From Loripinus fragilis (taxonomy: Eukaryota; Mollusca; Bivalvia; Lucinida; Lucinidae), in contig CAXHUL010000209.1 in assembly GCA_964019695.1 (NCBI GenBank), forward strand, positions 1 to 64,000: DNA of 64,000 nt, written 5' to 3'. The position numbers and the translations under genes are program-made. The notes beneath the pieces are model-generated. The model did no database searches. It saw only the letters and a list, made by a program, of their open reading frames with translations, and had not been told where the DNA came from. This document shows positions 46,346-57,472 of the stretch, piece by piece (positions within the stretch are counted from its first letter, which is position 1; every line of letters begins with the position of its first letter).

Positions 46346-47602
46346 ACCTTATGCCAACCCAATTCGCACTGAAAACGCTGCTGAAACATCAAATTGTCCA
46401 TTTTCTTACACTGTTTTTTTTTTTAAACAAAATGGCGTCGGCTGTGTACTTTCGAACGTCATAACGTCGTCGCAACGTCATAGCTGTAGCCAACGTTTTA
46501 GCGAACAAAAAAAAAAATAGAGAAATGATCATTCTGGTCCGCAACGTTTCCGTATATAACGTCATGTAAATAATGCATGGCTCATTTTAAGTATTTTCAA
46601 GTTCAGACCCATGTTCAAACAGCACGCGAATCTTCTGATTTGAACATGGATTTTCGTTCATTTGACAATGGGTGTAAACAGCTATACGAATGGACATCTT
46701 TGCAAGAATGATGGATTCTATCTATCTCACATACACGGGTGGTAATGTCGTAAGGGGCAATCGAACGGTTATGCAAATGAAATCTGTACGAGATCATCCG
46801 GACATGAGGTACGGGAGCAATAAACAATGGAATCAGGTATGTGAGTAGTCCTGTTTTAACTGTTTTTACCGTTTTGGAGCCTAATATAAGGAAACGGAAA
46901 ATGCTATTCTCAATAATGTCCATTTCTGTACAAGAGGCACAAGAATCTGACATAAAAAGTTTACATCTAACGAATGATATACTTTCTCCTGAGTAAGGTG
47001 TACGCATAATATCATTTAAGTGGTTGCTTATACAGGTGTTCTGTTCAATAAATGTTCTTAAATACTTTATTTTTGTAAAAAATCATATCCTTTCCAACTT
47101 ATTTTTCAAGCATAAGCCGTATACACCATCTTCTTGACGTCACTTTGTGTCTGCTGCGAGTTTTTGGTGCCCATTACCCCTAACGACATTGGTTGCCCCT
47201 AACGGTACGATTGCCCCTTACAAGACAAATAAACTTGGATAGGTCAAAAAGAAAAGTAGAACATATAAGTATTAGAAAATATCCTCATTGTGATGCATGA
47301 CGTGTCACTGATATAAATTCAATTTATCCTCGTCATGTGAAAACCTACTTAATGTCAATTGCGACCAACAAAGGCGCAGATCAGCCTGCCTGCGCAGTCT
47401 GAACAGCATCCATTATTTCGCTTCTTATATAGCAGGCTATCTACTGATGTTAAAGCCAGCATTATCATGCTAAAACTAGAATGTCAATGATGCAGCTTGT
47501 TTCTATGTCTGAGGAGGCTTGTTTGAATTTTACCTCGTTGGCCTAGAAATCCCTAAGACCCATTTTCGCATGGTATGGCTCAATTCCATGTTGATTATAT
47601 TG

Positions 47603-47730
47603 AGGAGCGCTGTGACTAATTGGCAAGCTCAAGGGTTTGTGGGTTCGAGCCTCAGCAATGGCGCTGCATTGTGGCTTCAAACAAATACTTGATTAATTGC
47701 TTGGTACTGGTTCAACCCGATTTTGAGATG
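47603..47730 (+). mobile_element. Degraded SINE, same family as at 83
   Basis: Head GGAGCGCTGTGACTAATTGG, then GTGGGTTCGAGCCTCAGCAA and TTGGTACTGGTTCAACCC, all diverged from the 83-286 copy. Confidence 0.75.
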
Positions 47731-48475
47731 AATGAAGTTTTGAATAGTATTATAATTGTGCGTGTGAGGTGTGGGGTCGGAGGGAGGGATTTGCCATTGA
47801 ATGGGGATGTTTGGTCATTTTAGGCTCTCATTAAGGTTAAGGTAAGATATGATTACTTTGGGGAAGGGGGTAAGCTATATTTCATGCGTGTGTGTGTGCG
47901 GTGGGGTGCGTGCTAGAAATGTATAGTTGAGGGGGAACTAATACTGTAGACGGAAACTTTTGAATATAGCACCCCCCCCCCCCCCACCTCCACCACCCCA
48001 ATCAATGTGCATATTTTTCACTTGGTGATTTTCTTTATTTATTATTTTTTTGCTGGGGCGGGAGGGGTGTGAGGGTTGCTACTAAATGGGATTTTTTGTG
48101 GGGGGGTGGGAGGTCATGTTTGGTCCACTCTTAGGCTAGGGCTAAGGCTGAGGATAGTTTCGGGGGTGGGGTATACTCAAATTTAAATGTTTTTGGGGCA
48201 TGTTTGATACATATATCTTGAGGAAGGGGTGTGGAGCAAAGTAGTCAGTGGATTGTAAGCCGACCTAATAATTTAGCCAGAAAACAATGAACATAGACGC
48301 CCCCCTCACACACCTTCCACTGGATGTGTGGGTCATTATCAGGTGGTGGTGTATCCCAAGCGATTTTGCTACGTAACCTGGTATTTACCCCAACTCCTCT
48401 GCTAGCACTTGCCTAGGGCAACAGTTAGGTTTTTATTTTCCCCCAGGTATGCTTAAACATCACCTCATACATCTA

Positions 48476-48612
48476 GGAGTGGCTGTGGTGTAGCGGATGA
48501 ACCGTGGGTACCAGGTTAGATCCCTGGCTTCACCAGTCTGTCTGATGAGAATTTATGCCTGAGTCCAGTCTCCATATGACTGTAGTTGTTGGTGGGACGT
48601 TTTAAACACTGC
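48476..48612 (+). mobile_element. tRNA-derived SINE, second family
   Basis: GGCTGTGGTGTAGCGGATGA (A-box-like) and AGGTTAGATCCCTGG (B-box-like), then a body ending GTTGTTGGTGGGACGTTTTA. The head differs from the 83-286 family while the tail is similar. Confidence 0.7.
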
Positions 48613-48734
48613 ACATACATCTATTAAAGGGACGTGTGTTTTTGTTTTGTTATAAGAAGGACATCATGCTGTCCCTTTCTGACAAGATCAGGCAATTTTT
48701 GTTGAAACGTTTAATTCTACTTCAATCTTGATTC

Positions 48735-48860
48735 GGGAGAGCAGTGGTTCAGTGGTAGAGTGCTTGACTTGAGACTGATCACATGGTTGCTCTCGTAATG
48801 GTTTCAAACCATGCGATACTACTGTCCTGATTTACTCTTCTTTAACAAAGAACAACAAAA
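48735..48860 (+). mobile_element. Degraded SINE, same family as at 83
   Basis: GCAGTGGTTCAGTGGTAGAG and TGCTTGACTTGAG match the SINE head; the body has diverged. Confidence 0.65.
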
Positions 48861-50119
48861 ACAGTCTCAAAAGCATTTTATTCTTTGTCCAAGGCTTTAA
48901 AGATGAGATGATTAATTTCAAGTGCATATCATGAGGGTATCAATGGGGTTTACTTATTAACGAAGTATGGCCCTAAAATTTAACGGTTAGCAAATTTTTA
49001 GGGAAAATTTAACCAATAGCGGAAAGAGAGCTACTAGTGGTTAGCGAATAAAGGCATAAAATATAATGATAAGCGATTTGGGGGCAAAGAAATACAGAAT
49101 AGCACAGTGACGCGTTTAATCAGTTAACGAACTTGATGGAAAAACGCTATTCTGCTATTCAACCTCGTAAATGCCTCCAGACAGGCTACTGATTTTTGGG
49201 CCTAAAATTTATTGATTTCTAGGGCCAAATTTATCTGATAAGCGATTTACGGGCCTCAATTTTACTAGTTTGCGATTTATGGGCATAACTTTACAAAGTT
49301 GCGATCTATGGGGCCCAAATTTTACTGATTAGCAATTTCAAAGGTACCCAATGAGACCCTCTATCATGTATGGATAATGTGCAAGCGCTAGACCAAGAAT
49401 TTTCTAGCAAGCACTTAAGAGTAATCCGTTGTCTATCAGATGAAGGGCGTTTACCATACTGGCTCGTAAGGGTTAACTGACTCGTAAGAAGGAGTCAATG
49501 TCGTAAGTGTTGATTTTTTTTTCTATTTAGTCTATGTCAACATTTTAAATCCGATTTTGACTCAACACTATTAAGGCATAAAAGAAAATTCATGTAAAGT
49601 ATATATGTGTCACTAAACCTGCCAGTAAATATGTTAAAAAGCCCCTTAACCATGTTTATTTAAGATCAAAACCAAAAAATCAACACACCCTCGTCCAGGA
49701 GAAATGGATTTTTAAACTAACTACTCGGTTTTCCACTTCCGCTATTGCTTCCCATTACACAAAAATGATAACTATTGGGAATAGCATTGCCTGATTTCTG
49801 AATATTAATCTGCAAACATTGAAATAAATGTAGAAGTCGCTAACTTACATGTTTTGCTCGTTTTATTTTCATCCCGTCACTCATATCTAGACGCTCTCGT
49901 AAGGCGACCGTTTGCATAACTTTTGATCGCCCCTTACGACATTACCACCCGTGACATATCCATACCAGCCCGTGGGAAAGATAAAAAACGAACAGACGCA
50001 CGCTGGTCGCACGTCGATTCGTGACGTCATTGAAATGTTAAAATACTGATACCATGTCGCATCTCAGCGTATTCAGGTTTTTCTGGAACTTTTTTCACGT
50101 TTCCCAATATAAAACTATG

Positions 50120-51107
50120 AAAGAAAAAATGAGAGGAAAAACCCGTCCCTCGGGAACACCGTTTGTCATTACTCAGTAAGCCTCGTGATGCCTATCCATG
50201 ATCCTCGAGACGGATTTTTCTATCCCACCCTCACACTCATGATGGATTCTTGAATTCTATCCCACTCTCACACTCATGACAGATTCTAATATTCTGTCCC
50301 ACCCTTACACTCATGATAGATTCTTTTATTACCCAACCCCCTATATACATGACAATGGAATAGTATTTACTATCTGCACAAACAAGAACTCAATTGGCAC
50401 GTGGCCCAGCGACATGCACGTAACACTACTAATATGACGTCACCAGTCGGTCAATAGTTTTGACTATACCATGCTGGTGACGTCACCCATGTTAACGTAA
50501 TGGGAAATCAGGATGGTATTGTTTTGACTATACCATGGCCGATGCCGTCATCCTCACGAGATTGACGTAGAACGTCACGAGCTTGCCGACGTTGCGCACA
50601 TATTTTAGCTAGTAATTCACTGTAATTGCTAGCAAATCATTGTCTTTTCCAGGTTTGGTTGGGTAATAAAACAGTTATTTCATGCCTGTTTGGTTACGGC
50701 CTCGGGTAATAGTGCATCGAGCTGTCAAAGGCACCTCAGGGCATAGTTTTGACTATTCACCAAACAGGCATGAAATAACTGTATACTATACCATGGCCGA
50801 TGACGTCAATTCTCACGAGAGTGACGTAGAACGTCACGAGCTTGCCGACGTCGCGCACATATTAAGCTAGTAATTCACTGTAATTGCTAACAAATCATTG
50901 TCTATTCCAGGTTTGGTTGGGTAATAAAACAGTTATTTCATGCCTGTTTGGTAGAATAGTCAAAACCATGCCCCTCGGTACCGTGGACAGCTCAATGCAC
51001 TATTTCCCTCGGCCTTACGGCCTCAGGTAAAAAAGCATTGAGCTGTCCACGGCACCTCAGGGCATAGTTTTGACCATTCACCAAACAGGCATAAAATAAC
51101 TGTATAA
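50120..51107. repeat. Palindromic repeats and duplicated ~275-bp block
   Basis: Contains CAGTTATTTCATGCCTGTTTG (50668 area) with its complement at 50760-50783, and the same again near 50930/51070. The block from about 50505 to 50690 (TATACCATGGCCGATG, GACGTAGAACGTCACGAG, GGTTTGGTTGGGTAATAAAA) is repeated at 50785-50960. Apical motifs include CACGAGCTTGCCGACG. Confidence 0.85.
50219..50330 (+). repeat. 37-bp minisatellite, short block
   Basis: Three units of the same repeat as 51108-52150, separated from it by the palindromic block. Confidence 0.85.
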
Positions 51108-52150
51108 TATTCTATCCCACCTTCACACTCATGATAGATTCTTATATTCTATCCCACCCTCACATTCATGATGGATTCTGATAGTCTACCCCCCCCCCCC
51201 CCCCTCACACTCATGATGGCTTCTAATATTCTATCCCACCCTTACACTCATGATTGATTCTGATATTCTATCCCACCCTAACACTCATGATGGATTCTTA
51301 TATTCTATCCCAACCTCACACTCATGATAGATTCTAATATTCTATCCCACCCTCACACTCATGATGGCTTCTAATATTCTATCCCACCCTCACACTCATG
51401 ATAGATTCTTATATTCTATCCCACCCTCACACTCATGATATATTCTTATATTCTATCCCACCCTTACACTCATGAAAGATTCTTATATTCTATCCCACCC
51501 CACATTCATGATAGATTCTTACATTCTATCCCACACTTACACTCATGATAGATTCTTATATTCTACCCAACCCTCACACTCATGATATATTCTTATATTC
51601 TACCCAACCCTCACACTCATGATATATTCTTATATTCTATCCCACCCTTACACTCATGATATATTCTTATATTCTATCCCACCCTTACACTCATAATATA
51701 TTCTTATATTCTATCCCACCCTCACACTCAGGATATATTCTTATATTCTATCCCACCCTTACACTCATGATATATTCTTATATTCTATTCCACCCTTTCA
51801 CTCATGATATATTCTTATATTCTATCCCACCCTCACACTCAGGATATATTCTTATATTCTATCCCACCGTTACACTCAGGATATATTCTTATATTCTATC
51901 CCACCCTTACACTCATGATATATTCTTATATTCTATCCCACCCTTACACTCATGATATATTCTTATATTCTATCCCACCCTTACACTCATGATATATTCT
52001 TATATTCTATCCCACCCTCACACTCAGGATATATTCTTATATTCTATCCCACCCTTACACTCAGGATATATTCTTATATTCTATCCCACCCTTACACTCA
52101 TGATATATTCTTATATTCTATCCCACCCTCACACTCAGGATATATTCTTA
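51108..52150 (+). repeat. 37-bp minisatellite, about 28 units
   Basis: Unit of the form ATTCTATCCCACCCTTACAC + TCATGATATATTCTTAT. Since 37 is one more than a multiple of three, all frames stay open over many units. Translations read as a rotating Y-I-L-S-H-P / Y-S-I-P-P / I-F-Y-P-T pattern (51656-52140). These are artefacts. A single unit flanks the hairpin at 33.9 kb, so the array probably grew from the edge of a mobile hairpin. Confidence 0.95.
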
Positions 52151-52309
52151 TTCGCCTTACCGTGCCACATGGTTCTGATGAAGAAACAGACGATCCTGCA
52201 ACTGCAGCCATTGTTCCTACGACAGTTGAGTATGTATTTGGGTCTGTCCGAGCCTCACAGAGAAATCCTCTGAAAGTATCACTTGTCACTGTTACTGTAA
52301 TCAAAGTAG

Positions 52310-53214
52310 AAAAACAGGTGGTATATTATATACAACTGTCAACAGCTCTGACACAATGTCACTTTGATTATTCAAGTTCCTCTTGGTATGGTGGCTTAAA
52401 TAAATCCTTAAAACACAAACTTCAGGTGGCTCAAAATAGGTTATAAGGTTTATCCTAAATCTTAAACCAATGACAAGGATAAGCTATTCCATATTGTCTG
52501 AATATAAATTGCTTAAGGTAGAGGATAGAGCAAAGCAATTGAGGTTGAATCATGTTTTTAATGTTTACCATGAGCTTGCTCCACAGTACCTAAACCAACA
52601 TTTCTTTAGAGTAGCAGATAGCCACTCCTACAGAACGAACTAGTTTATTCAATTTTGTAGTACCTTCCATAAACGGATGTGATTCTCATACATTTTATTA
52701 CAATGCAATTTTAGACTGGAACAGTTTACCAGATGATATCATACCAACAAATCTTCTTATAAACTGCAGTAAAAAGGCATCTCTTGACTGCTGATAAGTC
52801 AAGAGAAGCAGGTATTTATAACTATTTTAAGCAGATATTTTAGATATTTTACACAGTGCTGTATTATAAAAATCTATCTGTGATAATTTAGGTATATAGG
52901 ATCAAACTTTTATGGATGCTACACTTAATGCCAAATTCTGTTATATTTAATAATTCAACAATTTAAGGCTCTTTTCATATTTAAATCTGCTATCTGTATT
53001 GAAAATTTAAAGCCATTAAATTGGCTTTCATGGGTTATCCTAGGTTATGAGATCAGAATCATTTTATACAATATGTCTTAAAGTGTAGCTCTATCAAAGT
53101 TTTTATATTTATTCTATGTGATTTAATGTGTATGTATGATATGTGCCATTTAGTATTGATTTATATGCTTATGTCTGATCTTGTACCTGAATAAAATTGA
53201 ATTGAATTGAATTG
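52310..53214 (+). pseudogene. CR1-like LINE 3' end
   Basis: The + strand reads ALTQCHFDYSSSSWYGGLNK, LKHKLQVAQNRL, LSEYKLLKVEDRAKQLRLNH, VFNVYHELAPQYLNQHF and SHSYRT, the RT thumb and C-terminal region of a CR1-type LINE, broken by stops (52446) and at least one frameshift (~52640). The 3' UTR ends in GAATT repeats (53196-53214), a short-repeat tail in the CR1 style. About 150 bp upstream (52155-52305) an open stretch of unknown origin joins the frame. Confidence 0.8.
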
Positions 53215-53222
53215 TAGACTAT

Positions 53223-53432
53223 AATCACACCGGATGGGCGGCAATTGATAACGTTAATATCATCGACGAAGGTAGATCAAAAATCGTTAGAAACAGAGTT
53301 TTCGATTGTCATTTGTCGCCCGACTGGCGACAAATGGCAATCGAAAGCACTGTTTCTAGCGTTTTTGATCCGTGTTCGTCGATTGTTAAGAGCGTTTTCG
53401 ATTACCGCCAATTCGGTGTGATAATAATATTC
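53223..53432. repeat. 210-bp near-perfect palindrome
   Basis: Arms ATCACACCG...GGCGGCAATTGATAACG, GATCAAAAATCGTTAGAAAC and TTTCGATTGTCATTTGTCGC are matched by complements. The apex is TGTCGCCCGACTGGCGACA. Non-coding, MITE-like, directly after the LINE tail. Confidence 0.9.
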
Positions 53433-53439
53433 TTATTCT

Positions 53440-54630
53440 CAATAATCCTCATAGGTCCCGAAAGATAAAATTGTAATATTTATTATTGTCTTACCCATCA
53501 ATTTTAACATGTGTTGTTGATACCCAAAATAATCATTCTTTTGAGTACCAACAGCATATGTTCTGGTTTAGAAAAAATAAAAAATAGATTTCAGAAGCAC
53601 TCTTATCTGTAAGCCTGGTCCCAAGGTCATAAAACGTATTTCATGCTCAACTTAACCGCGGATCCAGTATAAACGGACTGGTCACAGGCGGATATACAAT
53701 GTTATGTTGTCGAGGCTTTGTTTTAGCGCTATTCCAAAGTGCTACAGCCTATGAAATTGATTCTGAACACATCCAAGGTTATACGATTCGGAAGTAATTT
53801 CCGTTATGCAAAGTTGAAATATTACAATTTATAGTAAATAAACATAAAGTTTTATCATCTTATTAGCTTGATTTCTGACGATTTTCGGCTAAAAGTGCCG
53901 AAAATAACTTTAACGGGCACATTGGTTTCTTGTTGATGTTCATAAAGACGGATACATTATCAATAAATATAACAATACAGTCTTTAAGATAGTATATTGA
54001 ACAATTGCTTTTTGAAGAAAAATCACCGATATACAGAGAAATAATGGAGATATGATTATTAAATCTACATTATACGCCAGTTTTGAAAACTAAACCTCGA
54101 CAACGTATTTCCAAAATACGCATTTACCTGTATGTCAGTTACCAGTCCGTGTATACTGGGTCCGACTGGGTCCGAGACTTAATTGAGCACGACGAAATTT
54201 ATCCTGCTCATAAATGTTAAAATGTCAACAATTTTTGGCATTTTAACCTTTGTAAGCATGATAAAAAGAAGTTCTTAAAGACTTAAAGTAAAGAAACTTC
54301 TTATTTTGTTTGTATTATAGTTTTTATGAGCAGTTGAATTTTCTTGCTCAACTGGGTTGAGCATGAAAAAAGTTTTATAAGCTCGGGGCCTGATCCTTAT
54401 TTTGATTGCTTGAAGTTTATGTCGGTGCACTGTGCAGTAATGTGGACCGACTTATCTCCATAGTGTAGGGTTTCCACATCTAAACATATTTTATTTGTAT
54501 ACTTTGTACATAGAACAGCATATAAAGACATACAATACGTAATATGCACAAATCATGACGGCTGTTCTTGAAAAGTTGAATTTTGTGTCATATCTGTTTG
54601 TTTCAAGTGTCATACCCCCCCCCCCCCCGC
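53440..54630. other. Non-coding AT-rich stretch
   Basis: No gene recognised. A piece near 53557 (CAACAGCATATGTTCTGGTT) resembles one at 13887, so some old dispersed repeat is present. A poly-C run lies at 54616-54629. Confidence 0.45.
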
Positions 54631-54639
54631 TCCCTGGAC

Positions 54640-55110
54640 ACCAGACATAACAAACAGGAGCCAAGAGGTAAGCCCTTTCCCAGCAGGTGACCACAAGGCA
54701 TCAATAAACAGACGCGCACAAAGCATAACAAACACAAGGCACAAAATAACATGAATAATCCACATAAGAAGTACCACCTTGGATCGGTCATTAAAAATAT
54801 TTTACTAGAGGGCTTAAACCAGTTTCACGGCGCCAACCTCGCCCTTAATTCTGATGTGGACAATGACATATTTGGGGAAGTGACAAAACACAACAAACAC
54901 GTCAGCCCTTTCTCAGCAGGTGATCACAAGGCTACAAGGAACAGACACGACAGCACAACACACACAAACATGAAAAATAAATAACAAAATCGATCCACAA
55001 AACAAGCACCGCCTTGGAACGGTCAGTAAAAATACTTTTACTGGAGGACTTGAACCGGTTTCACGGCGCCATCCTCATCCTTTGTTCAGTTGTGGATCAA
55101 AATACATAGA
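54640..55110. repeat. ~230-bp direct repeat, 2-3 copies
   Basis: CAGTTTCACGGCGCCAAC (54820) and GGTTTCACGGCGCCATCC (55055) with matching upstream blocks; a partial third copy precedes them (AGCCCTTTCCCAGCAGGTGA at 54670 against 54906). Related to the insert at 38300-38650 in the opposite orientation. Confidence 0.7.
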
Positions 55111-55321
55111 TGTTTTGTTTGCATGAAAGACCCCTAACCTATCAATGCATTATCTCCTAGAACATATAAATCAAGATATAAAAAGGAGATAAAGCAAATA
55201 TAAGGACTCAACAGTAAATAAAACTGAATACCGGAGCAAAAGAAATCCAAAAGGTAAACCCCGGTGGGCCTGACAACAGCCAAAGCATCAGGCCCCTACC
55301 ATCTCATCAATAGATAAATCT

Positions 55322-55612
55322 TTAAGTCAGAACCGTCAAAGAGTCTGAAGTCCGACCCACCAGCGTGCAATTAAAGAGAAAAGCAAAGTTGCCAACCGTG
55401 ATTGGGTTGACCACCAAGCATGCAGTCTGTTGCAATACATTAACGTTATAGCCAAGCTTTTTATAATGGGTAATTATTTTTATAAACTGCGCTGAAAAAT
55501 TATTAGAGTCAAAAATCTTCTTCAATCTATATACCAAGTCACCAAAGAATTCAGGTTTCGAAAGTCCTTGGCGCAAGAGAGATTTAAGTCCAACTTGGAA
55601 TTTAAATATCAA
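55322..55612 (-). pseudogene. Retroelement-associated ORF fragment (96 codons)
   Basis: Minus strand LLRQGLSKPEFFGDLVYRLK, ending NPITVGNFAFLFNCTLVGR. I have a recollection of this pattern as a recurrent end fragment near reverse-transcriptase ORFs in invertebrate genomes, but cannot name the element. No flanking structure delimits it. Confidence 0.4.
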
Positions 55613-55735
55613 ATTATAGTATCTTCTATAAAATTTAGAAAAGGTTTTGCAAAGTTTATGATACTGATAACATTGTTTAAGAATATTGGGTCTTGGATGG
55701 AAACAGTGTTGATGCCTGATGCTTATCTGTAGCTG

Positions 55736-56247
55736 GACCCACCGTGGCTCAACTTGAGGTTTTCTTTAGCTCTGACTATCTGTGAGTCATGAGCCCTTTT
55801 CTTTGTTTCATCATTGTGTGTTAATTTGATAAGAGTGTTTCTCCATGATGATACATTGCAATAGTTAGAAGGCTTCCATGCGAGCTGGACATTTCTTGTA
55901 CTTCAACAACAGTAGAATCTAGGGCGAAGATTTGGTACCAGTAAAATGCATTTAAGCCCCCCTGTGGCTTAGGCTGCTGTCCGTTCTAAGGAGGTGGTTC
56001 TGTTGTTGTTGACTTTTTGTTTATTTTTACTCCCATTGTGGGAATCTGAAATTGTTCTATGTTTTGTTGTACGTTACTTTATGTCCCTTCTAGTATTGCA
56101 ATCATCTTGATGGGGAAGAGAGAGCTGGTGGCTTTGCTAAGTGTGTCTTCCTGGTGTCTCGTGATTGTTGTGTGGCTCTTCCTCGCGGTGCCATGGGTTT
56201 GTCTGCAATTTGTGATTGTCGTATTTCCTGATCATACTCACTTACTC
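55736..56247 (+). repeat. Dispersed repeat family A, copy 3
   Basis: About 512 bp, closely matching 32810-33332 throughout. A SINE is inserted at its right end (duplication TCTTTGAACAAGCTAA at 56248-56263). Confidence 0.85.
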
Positions 56248-56263
56248 TCTTTGAACAAGCTAA

Positions 56264-56387
56264 GGAGCGCAGTGGCTCAGTGGTAGAGTGCTTGACTCGA
56301 GACCGAAGGGCCGCGGGTTCGAGCCTCACCGGCGTCACTGCGTTGTGGTCCTTGAGCAAGACACATTTATCCTAGCTTAGTACTGGT
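56264..56387 (+). mobile_element. SINE, left part, split by a BEL/Pao element
   Basis: Same family as 83-286, intact head with GGAGCGCAGTGGCTCAGTGG and GGGTTCGAGCCTCAC. It stops at ...TAGTACTGGT, where the LTR element begins, and resumes at 63346. Confidence 0.95.
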
Positions 56388-56768
56388 TGGTTGGACGATA
56401 TTCCCGATTATGGAATAGCCACCTAAAGAAACTAACTCCGATAATGAGTTGGTACAATATACGATTTATTTCAACTGTAAGATCACGTTTACGGGCCCAT
56501 AAGGTAAACGCGTCTCCATCATGTTCCATTTACTTTTTTCAACTAGCTTAGCAACCGACGTTAACGTAACGTCAACGCGGCGTTACGTTACGTCGAAGAT
56601 AAATATAGCGCCCCATAATGCAATATTATGAAATACTTTTCCACAGGTTAATTATAAGCTACAAACAATATAGACTCGGATGAGACTGCACAAAATGTGG
56701 CATTACATCTGGGTCCATACGGTTTATAAAACATAGGATTTTAAAGTAACTCAAAACTCTTCCTACCA
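56388..56768 (-). repeat. BEL/Pao 3' LTR (381 bp)
   Basis: Identical in layout to 62964-63340; has a 4-bp insertion (CTAA-type) near 56425 relative to it. It contains a block with ATGTGGCATTACATCTGGGTCC that resembles one arm of the dispersed hairpin at 27318-27378. Confidence 0.95.
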
Positions 56769-56781
56769 TTTTCCCCTCCTC
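56769..56781 (-). other. Polypurine tract
   Basis: Minus-strand GAGGAGGGGAAAA directly abuts the 3' LTR, as expected for the plus-strand primer of LTR retrotransposons. Confidence 0.85.
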
Positions 56782-56945
56782 AAAATGACATGCATTTTGA
56801 AGATGAGCTGGGTTAAATAAATGTTAGCCTGTATCCATACAGTTGTTTAATTATAACGCGCACCTGCTTCATATGTTATTAATTCATTATGCAATTTTGA
56901 AAGCTATTTAAACAACAAAACTTAAATATAACTAACAATAAAATT

Positions 56946-57397
56946 ATCAAAGACTTAATTAAGCAGGTATTAGTCTATAGTCATAGTTAAAGTTCAAACT
57001 CGAGTGGACACAGCTTGTTCACTGGTCTAATTAAAGTTCCTTCTCCGACTTGGATCTTCACAACCCGCACGTGCCCGTCTTGTCCAGGATAGACTTCCAG
57101 TACCCGTCCGAGCGGCCAGTTCCCTCTCGATGTGTCCGGTGAGATGACCAACATGACGTCACCGATCATAAAATGATCAAAGACTTAATTAAGCAGGTAA
57201 AAGTCTAGTTGTCATAGTTAAAGTTCCAACTCGAGTGGACACAGCTTGTTCACTGGTCTAATTAAAGTTCCTTCTCCGACTTGGATCTTCACAACCCGCA
57301 CGTGCCCGTCTTGTCCCGGATAGACTTCCAGTACCCCTCCCAGCGGCCAGTTCCCTCTCGATGTGTCCGGTGAGATGACCAACATGACGTCACCGAT
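56946..57397 (-). repeat. 230-bp tandem duplication at the end of pol
   Basis: 56946-57175 is repeated at 57176-57397 with a handful of differences. Each copy holds the C-terminal integrase-associated end ([20 protein letters not shown] ... [12 protein letters not shown]) including its stop. Confidence 0.92.
56987..57169 (-). pseudogene. BEL/Pao pol C-terminal domain (DUF5641-like)
   Basis: 60-residue frame with [32 protein letters not shown] and [10 protein letters not shown], typical of the integrase C-terminal domain of BEL/Pao elements. It is the outer copy of the 230-bp duplication; the inner copy lies in another frame at about 57397-57217. Confidence 0.85.
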
Positions 57398-57472
57398 CTA
57401 GACGTCACGTTGCGTCTGAAACCACTTTTGCCGTGCGTTGAGCCCTGGTAACCATTCACGCATCCATCTGCT

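Larger units (their letters stand above)
46734..49953. mobile_element. 3.2-kb DNA transposon, CAC-starting TIRs, 5-bp TSD
   Basis: Left CACGGGTGGTAATGTCGTAA continues identically for 25 bp and similarly to about 45 bp in the inverted right end. ACATA occurs directly outside both ends (46729-46733; 49954-49958). Subterminal TAAGGGGC-type motifs recur near 47175-47225 and 49470-49500. No transposase is visible; SINEs sit inside (47603, 48476, 48735). CAC-starting TIRs with a 5-bp duplication are typical of Transib/RAG-like elements, but the superfamily is only a suggestion. Confidence 0.85.

Noticed and set aside
46615..47007. 130-codon minus-strand gene
   Set aside because: It spans the end of a DNA transposon (TIR at 46734) and shows no domain; likely chance.
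50219..52150. CRISPR array
   Set aside because: The units are contiguous 37-bp repeats without unique spacers, and the context is eukaryotic.
51656..52446. 99-164 codon open frames as a repetitive membrane-like protein
   Set aside because: All frames are open because of the 37-bp unit; no start context, and the frame ends in LINE sequence.
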